A stretch of 64,000 nucleotides of DNA from Pantoea sp. SOD02 (GCF_024707505.1 NZ_CP102605.1:310001-374000), one strand, 5' to 3'. Shown: positions 7,998 through 17,012, counted from the first letter of the stretch. Program-made: numbers and translations. The notes: generated by a model not told the origin, from the sequence alone.

Positions 7998-8834
7998 ATG
8001 AGCAACGGCATCATTACTACTCAAGACGGCACCCGCATTTTCTACAAAGATTGGGGCCCAAAAAATGCCCAACCGGTGGTGTTTCACCACGGCTGGCCGT
8101 TAAGCGCCGATGACTGGGACAACCAAATGTTGTTCTTCCTGGCGCAAGGTTGTCGCGTTATCGCCCACGACCGTCGCGGTCATGGCCGTTCCGATCAGAC
8201 CGATAGCGGCAATGATATGAACACTTACGCCGCCGACGTGGCAGAACTGGCTAAAGCACTTGACCTGCGCAACGCTATCCATATCGGTCACTCAACCGGT
8301 GGCGGTGAAGTGGCACGTTATGTGGCGCACGCCGAGCCAGGCCGCGTGGCGAAGGCGGTGTTGATGGGCGCAGTGCCGCCAATCATGCTGCAAACCGCCG
8401 CCAATCCGGAAGGTTTGCCGAAATCGGTGTTTGACGGTTTCCGCTCGGCGCTGGCAGCCAACCGCGCGCAGTTCTTTATCGATGTGCCAGCGGGTCCGTT
8501 CTATGGCTTCAATCGTCCGGGTGCGAAAGTCAGTCAGGGCTTGATCGATAACTGGTGGCGTCAGGGCATGGCGGGCGGCGCTAAGGCGCAATACGACTGT
8601 ATTACGGCCTTCTCGGAAACTGATTTTACCGAAGATTTGAAGGCGATCACGGTGCCGGTGTTGGTGCTGCACGGGGAAGACGATCAGGTAGTGCCGATTG
8701 ATGATTCGGCGCATAAGGCGATTAAGTTGCTCAAGCATGGCACGCTGAAAACCTATCCAGGTTTGTCGCACGGCATGTTCGCGACTCATCCTGAGCAGAT
8801 AAATCCTGACCTGCTGGCGTTTGCGAAAGCGTAG
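7998..8834 (+). CDS. Alpha/beta hydrolase, non-haem chloroperoxidase-like
   Basis: A 278-residue alpha/beta hydrolase of the cofactor-free chloroperoxidase/arylesterase group, which hydrolyses esters and can form peracids. The triad is visible: nucleophile in GHSTGG (about residue 98), acid in HGEDDQVVP (about 226) and histidine in LSHGMF (about 255). The HHGWPLSADDW segment supplies the oxyanion-hole region. I chose the ATG at 7998 because AGAGGA lies upstream and the family starts there (MSNGIITTQDGT); the frame itself extends to 7890 but would run into the regulator's promoter. The gene is divergent from a GlxA-type regulator. The true substrate is not evident. Confidence 0.9.
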   Translation: MSNGIITTQDGTRIFYKDWGPKNAQPVVFHHGWPLSADDWDNQMLFFLAQGCRVIAHDRRGHGRSDQTDSGNDMNTYAADVAELAKALDLRNAIHIGHSTGGGEVARYVAHAEPGRVAKAVLMGAVPPIMLQTAANPEGLPKSVFDGFRSALAANRAQFFIDVPAGPFYGFNRPGAKVSQGLIDNWWRQGMAGGAKAQYDCITAFSETDFTEDLKAITVPVLVLHGEDDQVVPIDDSAHKAIKLLKHGTLKTYPGLSHGMFATHPEQINPDLLAFAKA

Positions 8835-8844
8835 GATACGCGAT

Positions 8845-8868
8845 GGTCGCCATGAATGGCGACCCTAC
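8845..8868. repeat. REP-like A stem
   Basis: Single A-type palindrome (GGTCGCC ATGAAT GGCGACC plus CTAC) 10 bp after the hydrolase stop. On the minus strand its GTAG supplies the TAG stop codon of the next gene. Confidence 0.85.
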
Positions 8869-9827
8869 GACAAACGCGTTATTTTTCGGTATGCGGCGGG
8901 TGTAATGCCGGTTACCCGGCTGAACACCCGCCGCATCACGTCAGCGCCGGAAAATCCGCACTCTAATGCCAGCGTTTTTGCCGGCAGCGATTTCTGCTCC
9001 AGCATCTGTTTCGCTTTGGCCACGCGCTCACGCTCTAGCCATTGTCCCGGCGTCATTCCCAACTCATTGCGGAACAGACGCGTCAGATGCCTTTCACTGA
9101 TCGCCATATGTTCTGCCAACATCGCCACGGTTTTTACCTCCGCCAGATGCGCAATCACCCAACGCTGTAACTCCTGCAACGCCGAACGGCCGCTCAACGA
9201 CGCGCTATTGCTGCGCATAAAATGCGTCTGATTGACCGGACGACGGAAAAACATCACCAGATGCGCAGCGATCTCAATCGCAACTTCACGTCCAAGATCC
9301 TCTTCCACCAGACGCAGCGCTAAATCCAGCCCGGACGTAACGCCTGCAGCGGTGCGCACACGCCCATCGGCAACGCACAATGCATCGGCATCTACGGTTA
9401 CATCTGGAAAGCGCGAAGCCAGCAAAGCTGCGCTTTCCCAATGCGTGGTCACGCGTTTGCCGGCCAGCAATCCGGTACGCGCCAGCAGCAGCGCGCCGCT
9501 GCACACCGAGCCAAAACGCTGGCTGCGCTGGCATAAACCGCTCAGCGCATGCAGCAGGTTGTCATCGGCAGCAAAATCTTCTATGCCCGGCGCGCCCGCG
9601 ATCAGAAAGGTGTGCGGCGCAAAGTTCTGCGTTTCAGCCAGCTGCAAATCTGCGCTAAGCCGGACGCCGGATGATGCATGAATTTCATCGCCATCAACCG
9701 CGATAATGCGTGGCGTATAAATCTGCCGCTGCAGCAGACGGTTGGCTTCGGCAAACACATCCAGCGGGCCGCAAACGTCGAGTAGCTGCACGCCCGGCAC
9801 CGCCAGAATCGCTATTTCATGACGCAT
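8865..9827 (-). CDS. GlxA family transcriptional regulator (DJ-1/PfpI domain + AraC HTH)
   Basis: A 320-residue regulator with an N-terminal DJ-1/PfpI domain (Cys elbow FGSVCSGALLLARTG near residue 108) and a C-terminal AraC domain (MAISERHLTRLFRNELGMTP ... ALECGFSGADVMRRVFSRVTG). It is a different paralogue from the GlxA-type gene at 6.9-7.9 kb. It is divergent from the HD-domain gene (113 bp apart), its most likely target. The TAG stop is part of the inserted REP-like element, so the original C-terminus may have been altered by that insertion; the frame ends KITRLS. Confidence 0.9.
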   Translation of the reverse strand: MRHEIAILAVPGVQLLDVCGPLDVFAEANRLLQRQIYTPRIIAVDGDEIHASSGVRLSADLQLAETQNFAPHTFLIAGAPGIEDFAADDNLLHALSGLCQRSQRFGSVCSGALLLARTGLLAGKRVTTHWESAALLASRFPDVTVDADALCVADGRVRTAAGVTSGLDLALRLVEEDLGREVAIEIAAHLVMFFRRPVNQTHFMRSNSASLSGRSALQELQRWVIAHLAEVKTVAMLAEHMAISERHLTRLFRNELGMTPGQWLERERVAKAKQMLEQKSLPAKTLALECGFSGADVMRRVFSRVTGITPAAYRKITRLS

Positions 9828-9940
9828 TCAATTCCTCATGTCGCAAAACATCATAATGTCTTTAATCGTCTGTAATGGTCACTTTAAGACTTTTAGCCTG
9901 CGCTTTATGGTGGAAAAAGACAACCAACCGGAGAGAGAAA

Positions 9941-10582
9941 ATGAGTTTGAACATCACTGGCATCCACATCCCCGATAGCAAAATGGCGCGTGAAGCGACG
10001 GAGTTTGTGCGCGATACCGAATCAGAGTTGCTGTTTAACCACTCCAGCCGCGTCTATTACTGGGGCGCACTGGCGGGACAGCAGCGTGGACTTCATGTCG
10101 ATCGCGAGCTGCTGTATATCGGCTGCATGTTCCATGACATTGGTCTGACGCACGAACACTGCAGCTGCGATAAGCGTTTCGAAGTGGACGGCGCCAATGC
10201 CGCGCGGGAATTTCTGCAAGGCTACGGCATCGCGCCCAGCGATATCGACAAGGTGTGGACCGCGATTGCGCTGCATACCACGCCGGGAATCCCAGAGTTT
10301 ATGGCGCCAGAAATCGCGCTGGTAACCGCTGGCGTGGAGATGGACGTGCTGGGCATCGGCTATGAGAAGTTTACTGAAGAGGAGATTGGTGCTGTGACGG
10401 CAAACTATCCGCGCCCGGCGGCGTTCAAGGAGGAGATTATTCAGGCCTTTTATGATGGCATCCGGCATAAACCGGACACCACTTTTGGCAATGTGAAAGC
10501 CGATGTGATTAAGGATAAACAGCCAGATTTCTCACCGCTCAACTTCTGTAGCGTTATCCGTCAGTCTCGCTGGCCGGGCTGA
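9941..10582 (+). CDS. HD domain hydrolase, cyanamide-hydratase-like
   Basis: A 213-residue metal-dependent HD-domain protein. Conserved pieces are NHSSRVYYW (about residue 33), CMFHDIGL (His65-Asp66, the HD pair), a downstream HEH and a RFEVDGA segment. This arrangement matches the HD subgroup that includes fungal cyanamide hydratase (DDI2/DDI3) and many bacterial proteins of unknown role; similarity is recalled from the motif order, not searched. GGAGAG lies just upstream of the chosen ATG; the frame extends to 9875 without a better start. It is divergent from a GlxA-type regulator and overlaps the convergent MFS gene by 29 bp, so its last ~9 residues share DNA with that gene. Confidence 0.8.
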   Translation: MSLNITGIHIPDSKMAREATEFVRDTESELLFNHSSRVYYWGALAGQQRGLHVDRELLYIGCMFHDIGLTHEHCSCDKRFEVDGANAAREFLQGYGIAPSDIDKVWTAIALHTTPGIPEFMAPEIALVTAGVEMDVLGIGYEKFTEEEIGAVTANYPRPAAFKEEIIQAFYDGIRHKPDTTFGNVKADVIKDKQPDFSPLNFCSVIRQSRWPG

Positions 10583-11777
10583 GTGTGGTTTTCGCCCGGC
10601 TGTTCTCAGCCGGGAAACCCTGTTTAGCACGCAACGCAATCCCTAACGCGACCAACAGCAATAGCAGAATCGCCCACGGAAAAGATTGGGAGCCGACATG
10701 TTCAAGCAACATTCCGCCCGTCAAACCGCCGAGGGCGATAGCGCTGTTCCAGGTGACGACATTCATGGAGAGCGCAACATCGGCATATTCACCGGCGGCA
10801 TCTGCCAGCGCCGTTTGCAGCAGCGTTGCGGCTCCGCCGAAGGTGAGTCCCCAAACGGCAATTCCCACATAGATTACGGCGGGTGTTGGTGTACTCAGAC
10901 CAAAAATCACTGACACCGTAGCAAAGATGGTGAGTGACAGCAGCACAGCCTTGCGCAGATGGGTATCAATAATTTTGCCGGTAATGAATATTCCGCCCAA
11001 TGCCGCAATGCCAAAGATCAGCAGCACCACATCCACGCGATGCGCCAGACCGGCTGAAGTAATGAACGGCGCGATGTAGGTATAAAGAATGTTATGCGCC
11101 AGCATCCAGGTAAGCACCACGCCGAGCACGGCACACACGCCGGGAAGTCGTAATACTGCGCCAAGCGGCATTTTTTGCGTGGCAGATTGGCCGGGATAGT
11201 TCGGCACAGCCAGCAGAATCCAGCCAATAAGAATGATAGAAAGCCCGGACATCGCAGCAAAAGTCAGACGCCATCCCAGCAATGATCCCATCCATGTTCC
11301 GGCTGGAACACCGAGCGAAAGGGCGATTGGCGTGCCCACCATGGCGAGCGCCAACGCGCGTCCCTGCAGCGATGGAACCACCATTTTTCGCGCATAGCCC
11401 GCAATCAGACTCCACGCTAAACCGGCTGAAGCGCCGGCAAAAAATCGTGCGATTAAGATGATGACGACGTCAGAAGAGACGGCGGTGAGAGTGTTAAACA
11501 GCAGAAATCCGCACACGGTGCTCAGCAGCACAGCTCGTCTCGACCAGCTTCGGGTCAGCAATGTCAGCGGAATCGCGGCCAGTAGTGAACCGGCTGCATA
11601 AGCGGTAACCCATTGTCCGGCCAGCGACGGGGAAATATTGAGTCCCTGACTGATTTGTGGCAGCAAACCGGCGGGTATGGTTTCGGTCAAAATGCAGATA
11701 AAACCGGCCATTGCCAGCGCCAAAAGCGCCAGTATCGGTAGCCGTTGGGCTTCTTCATGCTTAAACGTTGAATTCAT
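10554..11777 (-). CDS. MFS transporter, DHA1 (drug:H+ antiporter) type
   Basis: A 407-residue hydrophobic protein with the DHA1 start (LALAMAGFICILTETIPAGL), similar in layout to the AraJ/YdhP/Cmx group of exporters. It probably expels a small toxic compound or metabolite. The gene is divergent from a TetR-type regulator, and the shared 140-bp region holds a repeated sequence expected of its operator. The 3' end overlaps the HD-domain gene by 29 bp; the last ~30 residues are polar. Confidence 0.87.
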   Translation of the reverse strand: MNSTFKHEEAQRLPILALLALAMAGFICILTETIPAGLLPQISQGLNISPSLAGQWVTAYAAGSLLAAIPLTLLTRSWSRRAVLLSTVCGFLLFNTLTAVSSDVVIILIARFFAGASAGLAWSLIAGYARKMVVPSLQGRALALAMVGTPIALSLGVPAGTWMGSLLGWRLTFAAMSGLSIILIGWILLAVPNYPGQSATQKMPLGAVLRLPGVCAVLGVVLTWMLAHNILYTYIAPFITSAGLAHRVDVVLLIFGIAALGGIFITGKIIDTHLRKAVLLSLTIFATVSVIFGLSTPTPAVIYVGIAVWGLTFGGAATLLQTALADAAGEYADVALSMNVVTWNSAIALGGLTGGMLLEHVGSQSFPWAILLLLLVALGIALRAKQGFPAENSRAKTTLSPASETDG

Positions 11778-11828
11778 TATTTAGCCTGCTTGTGTTTTGC
11801 AACAGCGCCGCGAAGCGCTATGGATATA

Positions 11829-11909
11829 TGTATCGATCGGTATTTATATTGCGGAGGCCAGCTGTGCGTTGTCAATGAATTCTGTATCGATTAGTATAAA
11901 TAGCGGAGG
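11829..11909. promoter_or_regulatory. Direct-repeat operator candidate for the TetR regulator
   Basis: Two copies of TGTATCGATYRGTAT followed by an AT-rich step and GCGGAGG occur at 11829-11857 and 11883-11909, 54 bp apart. The first is nearly palindromic around GATC (TATCGATCGGTA). The second ends in the GGAGG ribosome site of the tetR gene, so binding there could block both transcription and translation start. Confidence 0.55.
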
Positions 11910-11917
11910 ACGTGATG

Positions 11918-12559
11918 ATGAGAACAGGCAGACCAAGACAATTTGACCGCGATGAAGCGGTGATCAAAGCGATGCACCTTTTCTGGGAAAACGGCTATGA
12001 ATCAACCTCGCTGGCGCAGCTCAAAGCCTCAATAGGCAACGGCATAACTGCGCCAAGCTTCTATGCCGCGTTTGGATCGAAAGAGGCGCTCTTTGCTGAA
12101 GCCGTGAACTGTTATTTGCAAACCCATGCACAGGTTACGGAAGCCTTATGGGATAGCAGCGTGCCCGCCCGCCAGGCGCTGGAAACTGCGCTGCTCAACT
12201 CCGCCAGAATGCAGTACGATCTTTCGCATCCGCGCGGGTGCATGGTTGCACTGAGCGTGATGTCTTCCTGCTCAGATGAAAACCGCCACGTGTTAAAACC
12301 GCTTGAAGCATCGCGTATGCGCACCGGTGAAGGGATCAAGCATTGCGTTGAAAGGGGGATCAGCTGCGGTGAGTTGCGGGATGAGGAAGAAACGCTTTCC
12401 CTGGCGGTCAGCTTCAACAGTTTCATGTTGGGAATCTCGACGCTGGCGCGCGATGACGTCCCTCTCGCCGAAATTGAGCGGGGAATCGCTCAGATGATGA
12501 GGTTATGGGATGCCTCGCGGGCTGTAGACATAAACTCTACAATGAGTAAGAAATCCTAG
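11918..12559 (+). CDS. TetR/AcrR family transcriptional regulator
   Basis: A 213-residue repressor with a TetR helix-turn-helix at residues ~10-55 (AVIKAMHLFWENGYESTSLA ... FYAAFGSKEALF) and a C-terminal all-helical ligand domain. The typical start is MRTGRPRQFD. GTG 11912, ATG 11915 and ATG 11918 are all in frame; GGAGG at 11905-11909 is best spaced for 11918. It is divergent from the DHA1 pump, and the tandem sites between them suggest it represses the pump and itself. The inducer is unknown. Confidence 0.9.
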   Translation: MRTGRPRQFDRDEAVIKAMHLFWENGYESTSLAQLKASIGNGITAPSFYAAFGSKEALFAEAVNCYLQTHAQVTEALWDSSVPARQALETALLNSARMQYDLSHPRGCMVALSVMSSCSDENRHVLKPLEASRMRTGEGIKHCVERGISCGELRDEEETLSLAVSFNSFMLGISTLARDDVPLAEIERGIAQMMRLWDASRAVDINSTMSKKS

Positions 12560-12582
12560 CACTATCTTATGGTTTACGCTGG

Positions 12583-12601
12583 CGCACGCAAATTGCGTGC
12601 G
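12583..12601. promoter_or_regulatory. Perfect inverted repeat between tetR and lysR
   Basis: CGCACGCAA and TTGCGTGCG flank a single A. It lies 24 bp after the tetR stop and 40 bp before the lysR start. No T-run follows, so it could be a weak terminator or an operator of the LysR regulator. Confidence 0.4.
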
Positions 12602-12640
12602 TTCTGAGCCTTTTATCCTCTCTAACTTCAATCGCCAAAT

Positions 12641-13552
12641 ATGAGAAAAACCGATCACTTAGGTGGGATCACGGCATTTGTGACCACCGCGCAGCAGGGC
12701 AGCTTTACGGCTGCGGCAGAGCGGCTGGGTTTAACTAAATCCGCTGTGGGCAAAAGCGTCAGCCGGCTTGAGGATCGCCTCGGGCTCAAACTGTTTCAGC
12801 GTTCGACGCGCAGATTAAGCCTGACGCCCGACGGTGAGCGCTTTCTCAATAGCTGCCAAAATGCCATCGATATTCTTGAGCAGGCGGAAGCCGAACTGAC
12901 TTCACATATTCTTCAGCCCGCAGGAAGGCTGAGAGTCGATTTGCCTGCCGCCTTTGGCCGCCAGCGCATATTGCCGATCCTGCTACAAATCACACGGAAA
13001 TACCCTGAACTTGCGCTGACCATTACCTTCAGTGAGCGATTTGTCGATCTTATCGAAGAAGGTGTCGATCTGGTCATCCGCATTGGTGAACTGGCAGACA
13101 GTAGTGGGTTGGTCGCCAGAAGGCTAACCACGCAAAAACTGGTGATATGCGCGTCACCAGAATATCTGCTGGCTCACGGTGAACCCTTAACCGTCGGTGA
13201 GTTGAGTCAACACCAGTGTGTCGTGGGGTTTCGTCGCAATCAGCCGCTCTCCTGGCTGCTGCGCGATGGCGAAGGTGTGATAACCCGTTTTACACCGCCG
13301 CCGACGCATGAATTTGCCGACGGCGATGCGATGCTTGCAGCCACATTGGCAGGATGCGGTCTGTCGCAGTTGCCAATGTGGCTGGTGGGACAATCTCTGG
13401 AAAGCGGGGCGTTGCGCGAGGTATTGCCAGGAAACTCAGGTGGCGAGATGCCGATCAGTGCACTCTGGCCTAAGAGTCGCCAACTGCTGCCTAAGATCCG
13501 TTATGTTGTCGATACTCTGGTGCAGGCAGCAGCAGAGGGCGCGCTTGACTGA
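12641..13552 (+). CDS. LysR family transcriptional regulator
   Basis: A 303-residue LysR regulator. The N-terminal winged helix covers residues ~5-65 (GSFTAAAERLGLTKSAVGKS ... LFQRSTRRLSLT), followed by a substrate-binding domain of the CrgA/PecT-like class (GRLRVDLPAAFGRQRILPIL). The protein ends one base before the convergent MFS gene, whose stop codon abuts its TGA. Its target cannot be told; the MFS exporter is a candidate, though the two are tail-to-tail rather than divergent. Confidence 0.9.
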   Translation: MRKTDHLGGITAFVTTAQQGSFTAAAERLGLTKSAVGKSVSRLEDRLGLKLFQRSTRRLSLTPDGERFLNSCQNAIDILEQAEAELTSHILQPAGRLRVDLPAAFGRQRILPILLQITRKYPELALTITFSERFVDLIEEGVDLVIRIGELADSSGLVARRLTTQKLVICASPEYLLAHGEPLTVGELSQHQCVVGFRRNQPLSWLLRDGEGVITRFTPPPTHEFADGDAMLAATLAGCGLSQLPMWLVGQSLESGALREVLPGNSGGEMPISALWPKSRQLLPKIRYVVDTLVQAAAEGALD

Positions 13553-14746
13553 TTACCTCTGTTCAGAATAAACGGATTCTGCACAAAGCTGATTTGATTT
13601 GGCATCTGAACGCTGTTTAACCGCGATGCTGATGAAAGCCAGCAGGGCAAAAAATACGCTGCTAAGCACCACTGAATGCGTGCCGAGGCGGGCGATGAAC
13701 CATCCGCCGGTCAGCGAACCAATGGTAATGCCAAGGTTTGAGAACGACATATAAAGACTGTTGGCAAATTCTGGCGCTTCGCTGGCCTCGCGCATCAGCC
13801 ATGTTTGACTGACTACCAAGCCGGATGAGTGAAACGCGCCCCAGAACACGGTCAGCACACACATTGCCAGTGGAGAAAAGCCAAGGAACCAGACCAGCAG
13901 GAAGACCAGCGTATATAACAGCGGATAGGCGAGTGTGGTTTGCAGCACGCGTTTCTGCAGAAAACTGCTAAACACAAAGTTGCCGATGAATCCGCAGAGA
14001 CCAAACAGGATAAGCATTGCGCTAATCGCATTGTTGCTGAGATGGGTTACTTTCGCCAGATAATCAGCGACATAGCTAAAACCGGAGAACATCGCGGCGA
14101 AAACCAGCGTGACGGTTGAGATCGTCAGCCACAATTTACCCTTACGCAATACGGCAACCTGGCTGGCATAAGAGACCTTATGCGTAGCAGGCATTGAGGG
14201 CATAAAGACCATAACACCGATGAAAGCCAGCACGCAGGCGGCCGCGCCAAAGTAGAACGCCGCAGACAGCGAAAGGTGATCGGCGATAAGTGAACTCAGC
14301 GGCACACCCAACACCAGCCCGATCGCCACCCCAGCAAAGACCTTGGCGGCTGCGCCAGCGGCTTTTTCTTTAGGCACAGAATTAGCCGCTACAACCAAAG
14401 CGACAGCAAAGAATACCGCGTGCGCCAGCGCAGGAAGAATGCGGAATAGCAGCATCAGTTTGAAAACATCGGTGGTGGCATATATCAGGTTAGAAATAAT
14501 AAAGACCACCAGAATAGTGAGCAGAACCGTTTTCTTATTAAACCTTGAGAGCAGTAGCGTGATAAACGGCCCCGTCACCGCCACAATAATGGCGTAAATG
14601 CTGACGAGGAATCCCACCTGTGTTGGCGTGACATGAAGTTGTGTGACGAGTTTTGGCAACAAGCCAATAATGGCGATTTCCGTGGTGATCACCCCGAAAA
14701 CGGCAACAGACAGCGCCAGTAAAAGCAGCGAGCTTTTATTTTGCAT
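13553..14746 (-). CDS. MFS transporter, AraJ/SotB-like DHA1 exporter
   Basis: A 397-residue membrane protein starting MQNKSSLLLLALSVAVFG, with the DHA1 pattern (TTEIAIIGLLPKL, motif-A-like SRFNKKTVLL). This class exports sugars or drugs; the substrate is not evident. The ATG at 14746 follows AAGGG; the frame opens 15 codons earlier at 14791, but those codons lie within a likely leader. A hairpin followed by a U-rich tract precedes the gene on its own strand (14784-14809), possibly an attenuator. The stop abuts that of the LysR gene. Confidence 0.86.
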   Translation of the reverse strand: MQNKSSLLLLALSVAVFGVITTEIAIIGLLPKLVTQLHVTPTQVGFLVSIYAIIVAVTGPFITLLLSRFNKKTVLLTILVVFIISNLIYATTDVFKLMLLFRILPALAHAVFFAVALVVAANSVPKEKAAGAAAKVFAGVAIGLVLGVPLSSLIADHLSLSAAFYFGAAACVLAFIGVMVFMPSMPATHKVSYASQVAVLRKGKLWLTISTVTLVFAAMFSGFSYVADYLAKVTHLSNNAISAMLILFGLCGFIGNFVFSSFLQKRVLQTTLAYPLLYTLVFLLVWFLGFSPLAMCVLTVFWGAFHSSGLVVSQTWLMREASEAPEFANSLYMSFSNLGITIGSLTGGWFIARLGTHSVVLSSVFFALLAFISIAVKQRSDAKSNQLCAESVYSEQR

Positions 14747-14783
14747 AGCAAACCCTTGTGAAAAAACCGCAATGAAATAAAAG

Positions 14784-14809
14784 AAAGCCACATAGCGAAA
14801 TATGGCTTT
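14784..14809 (-). terminator. Leader hairpin with U-rich tail upstream of the MFS gene
   Basis: On the minus strand AAAGCCATA pairs with TGTGGCTTT (one G-U pair) and is followed by CTTTTATTT. It ends about 35 nt before the MFS start, in the position of an attenuator or of a terminator for upstream transcription. Confidence 0.4.
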
Positions 14810-14961
14810 TATGCGTTATGGCCGGATTATTTCCGGTCGCGCATCATCGCGAAGATTTAACAGTGGGGAAATATGTCTATAGACGTTTCAGTGGAGATAT
14901 AAATTCTACAATATAGTTATGCACGCGCGCATTGAGGAGATGACTCAATGCGCGGCAATCC

Positions 14962-16080
14962 TTAAGGTTTGCGCTGCAACGTAATACGGGTCAACTCTGA
15001 TGGCCGGCCCAAACGTACCGCCATGCCAGGCCAAAGCGCTGTGCCGTTGTTGACGTAAAGCTGCATGCCATCCACCTGATACAGCCCTGATACGAAGCCT
15101 GCATTGGGTTTGGCAAACAGGCGGTCAAAGCCAATGATCAGGCCGCCGTGTGTGTGTCCTGAAAGTTGCAGATCGATGTTTTTGAGTGCGTTTTGACGCG
15201 CGTTACGCGGTTGGTGATCGAGCAGGATTACCGGCGCATTCTCCGGCGCACCGGCCAGCGTCTTTTCCAGATCGGGGCCGACTGCACCACGTCGTGAAGC
15301 TGAGGTATCCGGCATGCCGGCGATCACCAGCTCGGCGTTATCACGCTTAATCACCGTATGACGATTGAGTAACGGCTCAAGACCCAGCGATGCCAGATGC
15401 GCGGTCCAGCGCTCCTGCTCAAAGAAATATTCGTGATTGCCGGTGATTGCAAACACGCCATCGCGGGCATGTAATCCGCGCAACGGCTCGACGTCCGCGC
15501 GCCGATTCTGCAGCGTGCCGTCAATCACATCGCCGGTGACCAGAATCAGATCGACATCCAGCGTCATGGCTTTTTGCACCAGCGAGCGCGTCCATTTCTC
15601 GTTGAAGAGTTTAGTGATGTGCATATCGGTCAACTGCAACAGTTGATAGCCTTCGAATTCGCGCGGAAGGTTGTCGATCTCAATGGTCACATCTTTGATC
15701 GGCGGCACGCGAATAGCCTGATAAACGCCGACAGTGGCAAGAATCAAGGCAAACGCTGCCGCCACATAACGCACTGCCGGCATGATTTCAAACGGATGAC
15801 GGAACAACAGCGAAACCAGCGCCACCATATCAATCACAAACTGCGTCAGCGCGAGAAACAGTACGGCGCTGAAACCCCAGTTGAACAGGATGACAATCGC
15901 GCGCGGCATTTCTGGTGAGAACATGCTGCCAGAGGTAAAACGGCTCACCAACAGATACTGCGAAGCCAGCAACACCAGTAAAGACAGAATGATTTTTAAC
16001 AGCAATGGCATGGCTAGCGGGAACAAAAATCGGGCGATCACATACCAGCTCGGTATGCTGAAAATCAGATGAAACATCAC
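14962..16080 (-). CDS. Membrane-anchored metallophosphoesterase
   Basis: A 372-residue protein of the calcineurin-like phosphoesterase family (YkuE/YaeI type). The N-terminal ~125 residues contain four hydrophobic segments; the C-terminal part holds the metal-binding motifs in order: DMH (about residue 152), GDVID (about 182), GNHE (about 212), a His in LLDHQP (about 284) and GHTHGG (about 303). YaeI-like enzymes hydrolyse lipid-linked phosphates such as UDP-diacylglucosamine; whether this one does is unknown. Two ATG codons stand at the start behind GGAAG. It is divergent from yjbR. Confidence 0.88.
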   Translation of the reverse strand: MMFHLIFSIPSWYVIARFLFPLAMPLLLKIILSLLVLLASQYLLVSRFTSGSMFSPEMPRAIVILFNWGFSAVLFLALTQFVIDMVALVSLLFRHPFEIMPAVRYVAAAFALILATVGVYQAIRVPPIKDVTIEIDNLPREFEGYQLLQLTDMHITKLFNEKWTRSLVQKAMTLDVDLILVTGDVIDGTLQNRRADVEPLRGLHARDGVFAITGNHEYFFEQERWTAHLASLGLEPLLNRHTVIKRDNAELVIAGMPDTSASRRGAVGPDLEKTLAGAPENAPVILLDHQPRNARQNALKNIDLQLSGHTHGGLIIGFDRLFAKPNAGFVSGLYQVDGMQLYVNNGTALWPGMAVRLGRPSELTRITLQRKP

Positions 16081-16202
16081 TCACTTCCCTGGTTTAAGGG
16101 CGCTGATTTAGCGCAAAAAATCAATACGCAGTGTAGCCTTAACTGATTACTATTGTGGCTTCGCACGTGCTTTATTTAGGCGCGATTCACCACGGAGGAT
16201 GC

Positions 16203-16556
16203 ATGCAACGCCAGCAGCTGTTCGACTACATTAATCAGCACTATAAGGTAGAACCCGATTATCCGTGGAAAAAGCACAGCGAATATGCGGTGCTGCGTCA
16301 TCCCCGGCACCGCAAGTGGTTTGCGCTGGTGTTCCCGCTGGAGAGTCATAAACTCGGTTTGCCGGATGGGCCGGTTATCAATGTGATGAACATCAAAGCG
16401 CGTCCTGAACTCATTGGATCGCTGCGCCAACTGGCCGGCGTTTATCCGGCTTACCACATGAATAAAGAGCATTGGCTGAGTATCACGCTGGAGAACGGCT
16501 TGCCGGACAGCGAGATTCTGGCGCTACTGGATGACAGCTTTAGTCTGACGTTTTGA
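16203..16556 (+). CDS. MmcQ/YjbR family protein
   Basis: A 117-residue protein with the MmcQ/YjbR fold signature: PWKKHSEYAVLRHPRHRKWF near the N-terminus, a VINVMNIKARPEL centre, and an AYHMNKEHWLSITL segment. These small proteins are described as DNA-binding-like (double-wing) but their biochemical role is not established. GGAGG sits 5 nt before the ATG at 16203; the longer frame from 16155 lacks support. It is a monocistronic gene next to the phosphoesterase. Confidence 0.85.
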   Translation: MQRQQLFDYINQHYKVEPDYPWKKHSEYAVLRHPRHRKWFALVFPLESHKLGLPDGPVINVMNIKARPELIGSLRQLAGVYPAYHMNKEHWLSITLENGLPDSEILALLDDSFSLTF

Positions 16557-16649
16557 ATGCAATTGGGATCACTCAGATCAGAATATTAATTAGCTTATGT
16601 TTGCGAGATGTTAAAAATTAATTATTGGAGTTCTTATCAAGGAGAGAAC

Positions 16650-17012
16650 ATGGAGCTCAAAGAGATTTTAGATAAAATAGGGTTGACCGTACCGCAACTT
16701 TTTACGGCTATTCCTGTGCTTCTTTTACTGTCAAAATCAGTACTTAAAACGTTTAGCTACCCTTTCAAATTGATTGATTTAATATCAGAAAATGTATACG
16801 CAAAAAAAACTGCAGAACGCAAAGTTGAAGCTATTGACAAAGTTTTTTCGGTTGGTACGGACAATGAAAATGGATTTGCTGATGAGCTAAAGATAGAGGT
16901 TTTATTATATGGGTTTGGCTTGAAATACCCTATTTATACGCTTAAAATCTTCTTTATTTATATTCATAAACATCGAGATTTGAACTATCAATCATCAGCT
17001 TATGACTTTTAA
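16650..17012 (+). CDS. Hypothetical AT-rich membrane-linked protein, probably N-terminal half of a frameshifted gene
   Basis: A 120-residue product starting MELKEILDKIG behind AAGGAG. It has a hydrophobic stretch at residues ~14-27 and another near 85-105 (YPIYTLKIFFIYI). I do not recognise the family. Base composition is much more AT-rich than the neighbours, a sign of transfer. It ends at a TAA in the context GACTTTTAAAG. One extra T in that T-run would turn the stop into Leu and run straight on into the next reading frame (LKHENIFSLRRGELP...), giving one protein of about 230 residues. I therefore suspect a frameshift, biological or from sequencing. Confidence 0.55.
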   Translation: MELKEILDKIGLTVPQLFTAIPVLLLLSKSVLKTFSYPFKLIDLISENVYAKKTAERKVEAIDKVFSVGTDNENGFADELKIEVLLYGFGLKYPIYTLKIFFIYIHKHRDLNYQSSAYDF

